This document shows, one piece after another, positions 1 to 9,476 of a stretch of DNA of 64,000 nucleotides (position 1 is its first letter; every line of letters starts with the position of its first letter). Under the pieces are notes generated by a model. That model was not told the DNA's origin. It searched no databases and saw only the letters and a list, made by a program, of their open reading frames with translations. This DNA comes from Paenibacillus sp. FSL H8-0079 (GTDB taxonomy: Bacteria > Bacillota > Bacilli > Paenibacillales > Paenibacillaceae). The DNA is taken from assembly GCF_037991315.1 (NCBI RefSeq), contig NZ_CP150300.1:3038001-3102000 (forward strand), written 5' to 3'. The translations under genes and the position numbers were made by a program.

Positions 1-1
1 G

Positions 2-622
2 CTCAATCGCCTGATCGACAAGGGAACGGTGCTGACAACGATGGATGGGAAGAAAAAACTATATATGGCTGTGGATCTTCAGTCCATTATTCATAAGATT
101 AAGGCTGATTTTGAGAAAGATATTGAGGAATTGAAGAGTTACAAAATCAAACGTACATTTACAGATGAGCATATCTGGACGTTAAAAGATGAGTCGTCCA
201 TCGCATCGAATATCGAACAGCTTATCGAGGAAGCAGATTCATCGATTCTTTTTCTGGCCTGGAATGAGCGAATGGAGAAATATCGTGAACTGCTGGAGCA
301 GAAGGAAAAGCAGGGCGTGTACGTTGAAGTGCTTGCCGTTGGGGGAATGGAGACATCCTTAAACCGGATATACTCGTTGATTCCATTGCTTGATGCGCCA
401 GAACCTTCACAGCTGCTTATTGTGGATCATGCGTATTTGCTGTTTGCCGGTGTGGAGCACGATTCATGGCGAGCGATCAAGACGATGTCCAAACCGATTG
501 TCAAAGCGATGACTGATTATTTCTACCATGATGTTGCCCTTACTCAGATTACCAAAAAATACGGTGACCAACTGTTACAGGATGCTGAAATCGAGAAACT
601 GCTCACCAGGTTGATCTATTAA
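2..622 (+). CDS. TrmB-family sugar-type transcriptional regulator, 5' end missing
   Basis: The reading frame is open from base 2, so the gene begins upstream of the window; a GTG at 29 is only an internal codon. The first residues (LNRLIDKGTVL, then KKLYMAVD) look like the end of a winged-helix DNA-binding domain, followed by a charged coiled-coil linker and a C-terminal phospholipase-D-like sensor region (SSILFLAWNERMEKYRELL, later a conserved SKPIVKAMTDYFYHD). This arrangement is typical of the TrmB family, which binds sugars or other small metabolites. It ends at a good intrinsic terminator, and the MFS exporter gene downstream is a plausible target. The family call is fairly secure; the ligand is unknown. 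Confidence 0.75.
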   Translation, partial: LNRLIDKGTVLTTMDGKKKLYMAVDLQSIIHKIKADFEKDIEELKSYKIKRTFTDEHIWTLKDESSIASNIEQLIEEADSSILFLAWNERMEKYRELLEQKEKQGVYVEVLAVGGMETSLNRIYSLIPLLDAPEPSQLLIVDHAYLLFAGVEHDSWRAIKTMSKPIVKAMTDYFYHDVALTQITKKYGDQLLQDAEIEKLLTRLIY

Positions 623-652
623 AACTATTCTCTCGGAGGATAGTTTTTTTTG
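621..652 (+). terminator. Intrinsic terminator after the TrmB-type gene
   Basis: AAAACTAT (621-628) pairs with ATAGTTTT (640-647) and is followed by a run of T. It lies directly after the stop codon. Confidence 0.8.
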
Positions 653-689
653 TTATATCTTTGTTTGAAAACAATCATGAAAATAACTA

Positions 690-718
690 TTGAAACTTTC
701 ATTCTTATGGGTTACTAT
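690..718 (+). promoter_or_regulatory. Sigma-A-type promoter of the PbuE-like gene
   Basis: TTGAAA (690-695), a 17-base spacer and TACTAT (713-718). The ATG is 32 bases further on, with GAGGAGG just before it. The leader is too short to hold the adenine riboswitch that precedes pbuE in Bacillus subtilis. Confidence 0.55.
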
Positions 719-750
719 CGTAGTTGTAACTTTTTGAGGAGGATTCAAAA

Positions 751-1914
751 ATGAATAAGAAAGTATATGTGCTCGCTATCGCAGCATTTGTGGTCGGAAC
801 CGTTGAACTGATCTTGGGCGGAATTCTGGACCTGATTGCTACGGATCTTCATCTTTCCCTGGCCAAAGCGGGGTATTTAATCTCTATTTTCTCACTTGTC
901 TATGCGTTGTCTGCACCGATTTTATTAAATATGACGGCCAGATTCGAGCGTAAAAAGGTATATATGTGTACGCTGTTTGTTTTTCTGATCAGTAATCTGA
1001 TCTCTGCATTTAGTTCCAGTTTTTATATGCTGATGGCGGGCAGAGCACTCGGAGCCGCCACGGGTTCACTTATTTTTGTGCTCTCCCTGACCCTTGCAGC
1101 ACGTATTGTGGAACCACAATATAAAGGACGCGCCGTGGGGATTATTACCATGGGAGGCAGTGCATCACTTATCCTAGGTGTACCTCTTGGAATCTTTGTA
1201 GGTAACTTGGCAGGCTGGCGTGAGGTGTTTATGTTGATCGCTATTCTCACAGCAGTGGTTATGGTGGCCATCTGGATTGCGATGGATCGTGTACAGCCTA
1301 TTCCTGCTGTATCCCTGAAGAAACAGCTTACGGCACTGTGGAATCCAAAAATGTTGGCAATCCATGCTACAACTTTGCTTGTGCTTGCGGGTCATTTGAC
1401 TTTATATGCATACTTCACACCATTTCTTCAAGAGACACTGGGAGCGAGCTCAACGATGGTTACCTTTATCTATATGATGTTTGGGATCGCCGCTGTTGCA
1501 GGTGGAGGCATCGGAGGCATGTTGTCCGATCGTCTGCATCCTGCTAAAGCCATTGTCATTGTGCTGATTCCCTTCATCGTAAGTATGGCTGTCATTCCGT
1601 TCAGCGTGGAATTGCCTTTGATCGCCTTCTTGCTGCTGTTAAGCATCTGGAGTGCACTGAGCTGGACCGTTACGCCTGTACAGAATAGTCTAATTATCAA
1701 AACTTCACCGGAAACAGCCGAAACGCTAATCAGCACCAATTCAGGTATTGCACATGCAGGTATTGCACTGGGTACCTATATCGGCGGCATGGTGATCGAT
1801 CATTCATCGATTCTGAACACCGGATGGGTTGGTTCTGTTCTGATTCTGCTTGGTTTGGTGACTGCCATCTATGCCATTAGCGTTAAGGAAAAAACCGTTC
1901 AGGCGGTTGCTTAG
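751..1914 (+). CDS. MFS exporter of the DHA1 type, PbuE (purine efflux)-like
   Basis: A 387-residue protein with about 12 hydrophobic segments. The N-terminal stretch (GTVELILGGILDLIA, then AGYLISIFSLVYALSAP) and the motif-A-like MTARFERKKVY closely resemble the B. subtilis hypoxanthine/adenine exporter PbuE as I recall it, and the LAGHLTLYAYFTPFL segment also matches. Proteins of this family use the proton gradient to expel small molecules. The gene stands alone between two terminators, with its own promoter and a GAGGAGG ribosome site. The purine riboswitch of B. subtilis pbuE is absent, so the substrate here is open. Family secure, substrate inferred. Confidence 0.8.
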   Translation: MNKKVYVLAIAAFVVGTVELILGGILDLIATDLHLSLAKAGYLISIFSLVYALSAPILLNMTARFERKKVYMCTLFVFLISNLISAFSSSFYMLMAGRALGAATGSLIFVLSLTLAARIVEPQYKGRAVGIITMGGSASLILGVPLGIFVGNLAGWREVFMLIAILTAVVMVAIWIAMDRVQPIPAVSLKKQLTALWNPKMLAIHATTLLVLAGHLTLYAYFTPFLQETLGASSTMVTFIYMMFGIAAVAGGGIGGMLSDRLHPAKAIVIVLIPFIVSMAVIPFSVELPLIAFLLLLSIWSALSWTVTPVQNSLIIKTSPETAETLISTNSGIAHAGIALGTYIGGMVIDHSSILNTGWVGSVLILLGLVTAIYAISVKEKTVQAVA

Positions 1915-1936
1915 AATAAATAGGTAAGTATAATTT

Positions 1937-1984
1937 AACCCTCTACGCCCCAAAGTTTATGGGAATGAAGAGGGTTCTTATTTT
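1937..1984 (+). terminator. Probable terminator after the PbuE-like gene
   Basis: AACCCTCT (1937-1944) pairs with AGAGGGTT (1969-1976); the loop is long and the following tail is T-rich but interrupted. Confidence 0.55.
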
Positions 1985-2245
1985 ATCGATTGAAAAGATC
2001 ATTATTCCATGAAAGCAGCAAATTTGTGTCTTTTTTATCTTACTAAGGCGATCGGCGCTTTCATAAGGAAATTGAGAGAAATTTGATTCCTGTTGTACTA
2101 AAATATTTTTTAATCAACGCCCTTGGATGTCGCAAGATATCGTGAATTAATTATCCTGCGTTTTCGTTTTAGGATTAGAAGGAAGAAAATACAGCAAATT
2201 AACTACGTTTATCGTAAAATAATATTTGTTACATAAAATATACGA
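1985..2245. other. Intergenic stretch, nothing recognised
   Basis: AT-rich sequence between the terminator and the lipoprotein gene. I find no convincing small gene, riboswitch or operator; promoter elements for the lipoprotein must lie here but none is clear. Confidence 0.5.
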
Positions 2246-2261
2246 ACTAGGAGAGTTTATT

Positions 2262-3212
2262 TTGAAAAAGAAATTTTATTTAATACTTGTCCTTATCTGC
2301 TCAGTATTTATCGTAGGAGGATGTAATGACATCGATTCAATCAAAGAAAAAGGTATAATACTTAAATTAATTGAATCTGATCAATGGTCTGAAGCCAAAA
2401 TGAATTTAGAAAAAGAGGAGTTTAAAAGCATAGAGGACTATCAGGCGTTATATTCTTATGTTGATGCAAGAAATGATTACAATAATAATGAAAATGGAAA
2501 CATATCATATGAACCAATCATATCAAAATTAAGAAGTATAGATTTAGATACATACAATGGTGTTTTGAAAGCAGAGATAGAGGATTTTAAAGATGAGTTA
2601 ATAGGGGAGAGAGACAAGTTTTATAAGGAATTTTACGCTAAACAAAGTAAAGAAGAAAAAGAGAGTAGAGAAGAAACAATAAAATCACATAAACAAGAAG
2701 ATAAAATAGTTGCTAAAGAAATCAAAAAAAAAGTGTCTAACCTTATAAAAATTAAAGATTATGAAAGTGTAATAGATTTGATTATTCTTCATACTCATCT
2801 GGACAAAGATATTCATAATCTATACATCTTTGCTTCAGCACAATTGGAAAGAGAAAAAGGTGATGAGGAATCGATGATTGATTATTTAGAATTGATTCCT
2901 ATGGCGTATGAAGGAGAGTATGCTAATCTAATTTCAGATGTTAAATTATCGATTCAACCTAAAGATAAATGGCTTGAAGCTGAAAGATATATAAGTGAAA
3001 TTCGCGAAAAACCTATACAAGAAAAAGAAAGAATCGTGGTATATTTACCCGCCATTGGCATGACTGCAGCTGAAATGAGAATATCAAGTTGGGGAACCCC
3101 AAATAAAATCAACAAAACCACTTATGAGTTTGGTATACATGAACAATGGGTGTACTCTGATTATCGCTATGTTTATCTTGAAGACGGAATAGTAACAGCA
3201 ATTCAAGAGTAA
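2262..3212 (+). CDS. AT-rich lipoprotein with a C-terminal SmpA-like motif, unknown function
   Basis: I start it at the TTG at 2262, which has AGGAGAG six bases upstream; the in-frame TTG at 2226 has no such site. The 316-residue product begins MKKKFYLILVLICS and reaches a lipobox (VGGC, cysteine near residue 20), so it should be anchored outside the membrane. The middle is highly charged and helical, probably coiled coil. The last 60 residues carry the pattern GMTAAEMRISSWGTPNKINK with a following QWVY, seen in many Firmicute surface or lipoprotein C-termini. Base composition is clearly more AT-rich than the neighbouring genes, which suggests recent acquisition. Function not known. Confidence 0.7.
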   Translation: MKKKFYLILVLICSVFIVGGCNDIDSIKEKGIILKLIESDQWSEAKMNLEKEEFKSIEDYQALYSYVDARNDYNNNENGNISYEPIISKLRSIDLDTYNGVLKAEIEDFKDELIGERDKFYKEFYAKQSKEEKESREETIKSHKQEDKIVAKEIKKKVSNLIKIKDYESVIDLIILHTHLDKDIHNLYIFASAQLEREKGDEESMIDYLELIPMAYEGEYANLISDVKLSIQPKDKWLEAERYISEIREKPIQEKERIVVYLPAIGMTAAEMRISSWGTPNKINKTTYEFGIHEQWVYSDYRYVYLEDGIVTAIQE

Positions 3213-3276
3213 TTAAATTACTTGAAAACTCTTTTTTCAATGTCGAAAGACAAGTGGACAAGAGCAGGCTTCATTA

Positions 3277-3305
3277 AAAGTCGCTAAATTGTAGCGGCTT
3301 TTTCT
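3277..3305 (+). terminator. Intrinsic terminator after the lipoprotein gene
   Basis: AGTCGCTA pairs with TAGCGGCT (one wobble) around a short loop, followed by a T run (3299-3303). Confidence 0.65.
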
Positions 3306-3500
3306 CGTTGGATCCTATCCGAGTAGTGAAGAAATAGGTACATAAAGTTCAAGCGTTCTCTGCTATCCTATCATATGTGATTAAACATTTGCATATAGAG
3401 GAAGACTTGCTTTATTCATGGTAAGTTATATAATTAAAAGAGTTTTAAAAAGTGTTATTTAATGTTGAATCACATGATGTGTACCAAAGGAGCGGTGACC

Positions 3501-4067
3501 ATGACCACGAAAACGGAAAAACAAAAAATGCTGGATGGCGAGCTGTACATGGCTTCGGATCTTCAATTGTCTGCGGACAGAGAGTATGCAAGGAAAATGA
3601 CGCGGACGTTTAATCAAACGACGGAAACGGACGGTGAGCTTCGCACCAAGTTATTGAAGGAACTGTTGGGATCTACAGGTGAACACCTGGGCATGGAACC
3701 TAATATTCATGTGGATTATGGATATAACATTCATGTAGGCAATCATTTTTATAGCAATTTTAACTGTACGATATTAGATGTGTGTGAAGTTCGTATTGGA
3801 GACCATTGCTTAATGGGGCCAGATGTACATATCTATACGGCTACTCATCCACTCCATCCGCATGAACGCAATACGGGTGCAGAATATGGCAAGCCAGTCA
3901 CGATTGGCAATAATGTATGGATTGGTGGCAGAGCCGTTATTAATCCGGGGGTTACCATTGGAGACAACGTGGTCATTGCTTCCGGGGCGGTGGTTACGAA
4001 GGATGTGCCGGATAATATGATCGTGGGCGGCAACCCTGCTAGAATCATTAGAGAGATTGAGCTTTGA
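3501..4067 (+). CDS. Maltose/galactoside-type O-acetyltransferase (left-handed beta-helix)
   Basis: The ATG at 3501 is chosen because AAAGGAG lies eight bases upstream; an earlier in-frame start has no ribosome site. The 188-residue length fits the Maa/LacA sugar acetyltransferases, which move acetyl from acetyl-CoA to sugar hydroxyls. The N-terminal Mac domain is visible ([12 protein letters not shown]), followed by hexapeptide repeats ([19 protein letters not shown], then [19 protein letters not shown]) and the usual ending [11 protein letters not shown]. The catalytic histidine region TATHPLHP is present. It is a single-gene unit with its own terminator. The sugar acceptor cannot be told from sequence. 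Confidence 0.88.
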   Translation: MTTKTEKQKMLDGELYMASDLQLSADREYARKMTRTFNQTTETDGELRTKLLKELLGSTGEHLGMEPNIHVDYGYNIHVGNHFYSNFNCTILDVCEVRIGDHCLMGPDVHIYTATHPLHPHERNTGAEYGKPVTIGNNVWIGGRAVINPGVTIGDNVVIASGAVVTKDVPDNMIVGGNPARIIREIEL

Positions 4068-4103
4068 TTTTGTGAATAGACAGATGATAGGCACCAACGA
4101 GAA

Positions 4104-4136
4104 TGCCCGATGTGTATCATCGGGTGTTTCTTTTTG
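4104..4136 (+). terminator. Intrinsic terminator after the acetyltransferase gene
   Basis: GCCCGATG and CATCGGGT form the stem around TGTAT, followed by TTTCTTTTT. Confidence 0.8.
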
Positions 4137-4254
4137 AAAATAAAAATAAAATCCCCCAGACAGAAAACATGCCATGGTATCGTATAACCGACACTTTTTC
4201 ATGTAATCTGCCTAGGGACAGAAGGATGTATCTGTTACATTTACTTAAAGAACC

Positions 4255-5764
<1,510 letters not shown>

Positions 5765-5806
5765 GTTTTACTTTTGACCCCAATCTAAGGCATACTATTA
5801 TTCTAA

Positions 5807-6028
5807 ATAAGTTCAACTAAAATTTACACGAAAACGGAGAGGACAGAAATAACCAGAAGAAGCGAAGCGGTCGCCTGAAAGCTTTCTGAAAGAAAGCTAC
5901 ATCGGAAGCATACGCTATCCCCGGATTTTCCCGTTTAGATATGGGAATCAAAAAATCTGGGGATAACAGCGATCGGAAGGTTGTTCTGTCATCGAAGTGC
6001 CAGTGTAAATAATCTTAGTTGAACTTAT
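5807..6028. repeat. 222-bp MITE-like element with terminal inverted repeats
   Basis: The left end ATAAGTTCAACTAA (5807-5820) recurs inverted at the right end (TTAGTTGAACTTAT, 6015-6028), and the match continues inward with ATTTACAC. A second nested pair is GACAGAAATAACC (5843-5855) with GGTTGTTCTGTC (5979-5990). In the centre, 5914-5926 pairs with 5956-5972 as a long hairpin (ATCCCC/GGGGAT and GGATTTT/AAAATCT). At 5881-5897 GCTTTCT-GAA-AGAAAGC is a perfect hairpin. No protein is encoded. Part of the element (5838-5909) recurs at 38738-38809, and a related element is at 62204-62407. It lies between the GH1 gene and its LacI regulator. Confidence 0.8.
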
Positions 6029-6057
6029 ATAGTTCGTTAGCAAGAAGGGAGTCTCCG

Positions 6058-7026
6058 ATGTCCAAGTTTGATGAAATTATGAAGCGATCAGGTTACTCAA
6101 AAGCGACAGTATCACGCGTGATTAATCATTCTCCGCATGTTAGTGATGAAGCAAGACAGATCATAACGGATATTATGAAACAGTTGAATTATATTCCCAA
6201 CCGGAATGCGATATCGTTATCTACAGGGCAAACAAAGCAGATTGGAATTGTGACCTCTACCACAGGTGAGATCATTCTTACATTCATGAATCAATTCATT
6301 GATACAGCCATGGATTTCGGGTTTCAGACGATTATCTATACATCCCGTGGAGATCCGGAGATTGAATTGCAGGCTTTCGAAGATCTGCGCAGTAAACGAG
6401 TCGATGGGCTAGTTATTATTGCTTGTGTTAATGATCCTCGGAAATTAAAGGCGTATTTGGAATACGGTCCGATTGTCTCCTGGCAGCGAATGGGGAATGA
6501 CGAGATTCCGTCTGTTGCGATGGATCAGGCAGAGGGGTATAAGTTAGCTCTGGAGCATCTGGTTTCGAGAGGATACACCCGAATTGCAAATGCATTTGGC
6601 AGGGCTGAAAGTCTGAATACCCAGAGCCGCCGTGAAGCCTATGAATCTTTCATGAAGAGTAGAGGGTTGCCTGTATGGACTGAAGCATATCAATATTCCG
6701 TATTTAGCTCCTCCGATGGCGAAGAAGCGATGCGAAGAATGGCTGAGGGGCCAGAACTTCCAAAGGCCGTATTATGTTCAAATGATTATGCAGCCATCGG
6801 CATTCTTAGTGAAGCACGCAGACGGAAAATTCAGGTACCGGAACAACTCGCCATTGTGGGGTTTGATGATATCGAGCTTTCCCGTGTTCTCGGAATCACG
6901 ACCATACACAATCCGATTGCGGAGCAAGCCACCCAGGCTTTCCATCAATTGTGGGCCGTATTGGGTAAAATGGAATTGCAGACCGAACAGCTGACATACC
7001 AGCTGATTGAGCGTGAGACGACTTGA
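6058..7026 (+). CDS. LacI-family transcriptional regulator
   Basis: The ATG at 6058 follows AAGAAGGGAG by a normal distance; the earlier TTG at 6019 lies inside the right end of the repeat element and is unlikely. The product has 322 residues. The helix-turn-helix is YSKATVSRVIN near residues 15-25, with the hinge region NYIPNRNAISL, followed by a periplasmic-binding-protein-like sensor domain (IGIVTSTTGEI, VDGLVIIACV, AIVGFDDIELSRVLGITTIHNP). The divergent GH1 6-phospho-beta-glucosidase gene and its dyad operator are the obvious targets. The N-terminus is somewhat unlike the usual IKDVA start. Ligand unknown, probably a phosphorylated beta-glucoside. Confidence 0.88.
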   Translation: MSKFDEIMKRSGYSKATVSRVINHSPHVSDEARQIITDIMKQLNYIPNRNAISLSTGQTKQIGIVTSTTGEIILTFMNQFIDTAMDFGFQTIIYTSRGDPEIELQAFEDLRSKRVDGLVIIACVNDPRKLKAYLEYGPIVSWQRMGNDEIPSVAMDQAEGYKLALEHLVSRGYTRIANAFGRAESLNTQSRREAYESFMKSRGLPVWTEAYQYSVFSSSDGEEAMRRMAEGPELPKAVLCSNDYAAIGILSEARRRKIQVPEQLAIVGFDDIELSRVLGITTIHNPIAEQATQAFHQLWAVLGKMELQTEQLTYQLIERETT

Positions 7027-7223
7027 ATCCATAAGACCTGATGTTGGAATCTGAATTTATGGATTCAATAATTATTCAAATTTGAAGCATCTTCGAATCG
7101 GAGTCATACGTTATACTGAATATGAGCTTCAGAACGACATATCTGTAAGGAGATGTGGCGTGAGCTTTTTTGTATCATGTTACAAGTTACATATTTCACA
7201 AACGATTAGCGGGAAAGGTGAGA

Positions 7224-7526
7224 ATGGACTTTATGAAAACAGTGACAGGCCGATTCAGAATTGCGGGCATATGGGAGGGTGTATCCTTACTTCTATTGAT
7301 TTTTATTGCTATGCCTCTGAAATATTTTGCAGATATCTCTTCCGCTGTAGCCGTAATGGGCATGATTCATGGTATTTTGTTTCCTTTGTATCTTATTGCA
7401 CTAGTGCATTTGGCTCTGGTCAAAAAGTGGAAGATAACACGCTGGCTGATGGGTGGACTCGCCGGTCTACTGCCGTTTGGAACTTTTGTATTCGAATCTT
7501 ATCTTCGGAAGAGAGATTGGAAATAA
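7224..7526 (+). CDS. DUF3817 membrane protein
   Basis: A 100-residue protein starting at 7224, where AAAGGTGA precedes the ATG. It has three hydrophobic segments and the DUF3817 hallmarks: an early RIAGIWEGVSLLLLI, then MGMIHGILFPLYLIAL, and a closing PFGTFVFESYLRK. Small integral membrane proteins of this family are widespread in Firmicutes and Actinobacteria with no established role. A larger frame over the same bases (7082-7546) lacks these features. It is monocistronic and ends at a long-stem terminator. Confidence 0.8.
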   Translation: MDFMKTVTGRFRIAGIWEGVSLLLLIFIAMPLKYFADISSAVAVMGMIHGILFPLYLIALVHLALVKKWKITRWLMGGLAGLLPFGTFVFESYLRKRDWK

Positions 7527-7550
7527 AAATCAATAAGAATAAATGAAAGC

Positions 7551-7598
7551 AGGCGACTAATTCAGATGTTATCCGAATTGTCGCCTATTACTTTTTGT
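7551..7598 (+). terminator. Intrinsic terminator after the DUF3817 gene
   Basis: AGGCGAC (7551-7557) and GTCGCCT (7580-7586), extended by AATTC/GAATT, then a T-rich tail. It also lies just beyond the stop of the small - strand gene at 7606-7743, so it may serve both. Confidence 0.75.
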
Positions 7599-7605
7599 AC
7601 AAGTT

Positions 7606-7743
7606 CTACTTTACTGTACCTTGCTGACGATCGGACAATAAGCTGACTCCTATATCGCCAGAGGCATTCGACACAGGTGCATATGCTGAGAAGGAAGTAA
7701 CAACTACCAGAGCAGTGAACAGAAATAAGAATGATTTTTTCAT
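7606..7743 (-). CDS. Small secreted peptide precursor, 45 residues
   Basis: On the - strand an ATG at 7743 opens a 45-codon frame preceded by AAAGAGG at a normal distance. The product begins MKKSFLFLFTALVVVTSF and continues SAYAPVSNAS: a lysine-rich start, a hydrophobic core and an AYA cleavage-like site, a textbook signal peptide. About 23 residues would remain after cleavage, ending DRQQGTVK. Length and layout resemble Phr-type pro-peptides of bacilli, which are exported, trimmed and re-imported to control Rap-type sensors, but no Rap gene is in the window. It could equally be a small secreted effector. Translation is likely; function is inference. Confidence 0.55.
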   Translation of the reverse strand: MKKSFLFLFTALVVVTSFSAYAPVSNASGDIGVSLLSDRQQGTVK

Positions 7744-7861
7744 ACCATAACCTCTTTCATATGGGGATATATTCCATTTGATTCTAACGCATATAGGCTA
7801 TACTTGAAAAGAAAAAGTTTAAATGAGCAAGCTATTGAATGATCGAAAGGGTTGAGTTTCT

Positions 7862-8206
7862 ATGAAAGATATTCATGAGTTAACATCCATAGAAATGGTT
7901 GAAGAAGTTATTCAACAACATGAATTGGTTTTTTTGTATGTATCTCGTCCAGAGTGCAGTGTATGTCACGCTTTACTCCCCAAGATCAGGGCGTTGCTGG
8001 ATCCTTATCCATCAATATACCTCGGTCACATTAATGCTAACGACGTGGAAGAAGTTGCATCCAAGTTTCTTATTTTTACCGTTCCAACAATGATCATGCT
8101 TGTGGAGCAGAAGGAATATATTCGAGCGGATCGTTTTGTTCGCTTGGAACGTCTGGAAGAGCAGCTGCAACAGATCCACTCCATGTATATCCAGGATGAG
8201 GAATAG
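7862..8206 (+). CDS. Thioredoxin-like protein with CxxC motif
   Basis: A 114-residue thioredoxin-fold protein with the redox pair in RPECSVCHALLPKI (CSVC) and the cis-proline loop FTVPTMIML. It has no signal peptide, so it should act in the cytoplasm, in thiol-disulphide exchange or as a bacillithiol-era accessory thioredoxin. The CSVC sequence differs from the CGPC of the main thioredoxin. GAAAGGG lies about ten bases before the ATG. It is a single-gene unit with a strong terminator and no functional link to its neighbours is visible. Confidence 0.82.
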   Translation: MKDIHELTSIEMVEEVIQQHELVFLYVSRPECSVCHALLPKIRALLDPYPSIYLGHINANDVEEVASKFLIFTVPTMIMLVEQKEYIRADRFVRLERLEEQLQQIHSMYIQDEE

Positions 8207-8227
8207 AAAGCTAAAGCTTCATGAACG

Positions 8228-8255
8228 ACGGCTCATACATGAGCCGTTTTTTTTT
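8228..8255 (+). terminator. Strong intrinsic terminator after the thioredoxin-like gene
   Basis: ACGGCTCAT and ATGAGCCGT form a nine-pair stem, followed by nine or more T. Confidence 0.9.
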
Positions 8256-8318
8256 GCGCCCGCAGTGGCATATAGCTATGAATAAAGTACATGATGCCTG
8301 AACTCACAAATTAAAGTG

Positions 8319-8347
8319 TTGCCATGAAAACGGTTTTATGATAATTT
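8319..8347 (+). promoter_or_regulatory. Promoter of the lacI-type gene at 8389
   Basis: TTGCCA (8319-8324), a 17-base spacer and TAATTT (8342-8347). One operator fills the spacer and a second lies just downstream of the expected start site. Confidence 0.55.
8324..8339. promoter_or_regulatory. LacI-type operator O1
   Basis: ATGAAAACGGTTTTAT, a near-perfect 16-bp dyad in the promoter spacer. It differs from O2 at two positions and its centre is 31 bp (three helical turns) from that of O2. It also resembles a catabolite (cre) site. Confidence 0.6.
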
Positions 8348-8354
8348 AAACATT

Positions 8355-8370
8355 ATAAAAACGTTTTTAT
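8355..8370. promoter_or_regulatory. LacI-type operator O2
   Basis: ATAAAAACGTTTTTAT is a perfect 16-bp palindrome between the -10 box and the start codon. The identical 16 bases occur at 9477-9492 before the transporter operon. Confidence 0.8.
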
Positions 8371-8388
8371 AGTAAAGGAACAAAACTT

Positions 8389-9411
8389 ATGGCTAAGATA
8401 ACGATTAAAGATGTAGCAAGAGAAGCTGGCGTATCCATATCGACGGTCTCTAACGCCTTAAATGGTGTGGATGTCTTAAACCCGGAGACCAAATCGCATG
8501 TTCTTAAGGTGGCAGAGCGTTTGAACTATGTGCCTAACCTGAATGGTAAGCTATTGAAGTCCGGTCAAACTAAAATGCTTGGTTTTTTCACCACAAGTGT
8601 ATCGGGTCCGTATTTCTATAAGCTGGTGGAGTCGATGTCTCGTGAATGTGATCGTCTTGGTTACGGGCTGAATGTGTTTGTGACCAAAGATAAACACGTT
8701 ATTATGAGTAACATTCTGGGGCGGCGAGTGGATGGTGTCATTATCTACGAAGAGCTGCGGATCGATGAGCAAGATATTATCGCTATGGAGAAAGATAAGA
8801 TCAAGGCCGTTTTTTTGGATCGGGTCTATCAGAGCGATACGATGGGAAGTGTCATTTTTGACTCGTACGTGGCGGCTTACGAAGCTACCAAGTATTTAAT
8901 TGGGCTGGGGCACAAGAAAATTGCTTATATTTCGGGTGTGGACACGATGTTTGACAGTGTACAGCGTAGAGATGGCTATCTGGCTGCCCTGCGTGAATAC
9001 CAGCTTCCAATCGATGAAGATTACATTATACAGGGGTATTTTGAGGAGGAGAGCACGTATAGTGCTATAAAATCTTTTCTTCACTTGCACCCTGGCAAGC
9101 GACCTGATGCATTTCTTGCAGGGAATGACTTGAGTGCAATTGGTTGTATGCATGCGTTGAAATCTGAGGGCTTTGAAGTGCCTCAAGATGTTAGTGTCGT
9201 GGGTTTCGATGATATCGATATCGCCCAGTATTTTTCCCCACCACTCACAACGGTAAGGAATCAAATTGCAAGACAGGGTATCCTGGCCATCAATCAACTG
9301 GTGGGTATGATCAAGGAGAAAGAACAAGGGGCTGCACAGAAGTTGGCGGGTGAGCTGGTGGTGAGAGGTTCAAGCCACGTGAAAATTGACCGGAAAGATT
9401 ATCGTACATAA
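8389..9411 (+). CDS. LacI-family regulator of the adjacent ABC/GH30 operon
   Basis: A 340-residue LacI-family protein. The helix-turn-helix is clear at the N-terminus (ITIKDVAREAGVSISTVSNALNG), followed by the minor-groove hinge helix region (LNYVPNLNGKLLKSGQT) and the ligand-binding core (VDGVIIYEEL, GLGHKKIAYISGV, VSVVGFDDIDIAQYFSPPLTTV). Two dyad operators overlap its own promoter and an identical dyad precedes the transporter operon, so it should repress both itself and that operon and be released by the imported sugar. It ends at its own terminator. The inducer is unknown; GH30 suggests a glucose- or related beta-linked oligosaccharide. Confidence 0.92.
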   Translation: MAKITIKDVAREAGVSISTVSNALNGVDVLNPETKSHVLKVAERLNYVPNLNGKLLKSGQTKMLGFFTTSVSGPYFYKLVESMSRECDRLGYGLNVFVTKDKHVIMSNILGRRVDGVIIYEELRIDEQDIIAMEKDKIKAVFLDRVYQSDTMGSVIFDSYVAAYEATKYLIGLGHKKIAYISGVDTMFDSVQRRDGYLAALREYQLPIDEDYIIQGYFEEESTYSAIKSFLHLHPGKRPDAFLAGNDLSAIGCMHALKSEGFEVPQDVSVVGFDDIDIAQYFSPPLTTVRNQIARQGILAINQLVGMIKEKEQGAAQKLAGELVVRGSSHVKIDRKDYRT

Positions 9412-9439
9412 GCTGACTCATCTTCTCCGGCCTTTTTTT
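9390..9439 (+). terminator. Terminator between the lacI-type gene and the transporter operon
   Basis: CCGGAAAGAT (9390-9399) pairs with ATCTTCTCCGG (9420-9430) with one bulge, followed by seven T. The stem overlaps the end of the coding region. Confidence 0.6.
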
Positions 9440-9476
9440 ACATAAATAAAAGCAAAGGGGATTTTTATGCCGAAAA

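Noticed and set aside
719..750. Purine riboswitch before the PbuE-like gene
   Set aside because: Only about 30 bases separate promoter and start, and no aptamer pattern is present.
7082..7546. 154-residue frame overlapping the DUF3817 gene
   Set aside because: The overlapping frame at 7224 matches DUF3817 with membrane segments and a ribosome site; this one has neither.
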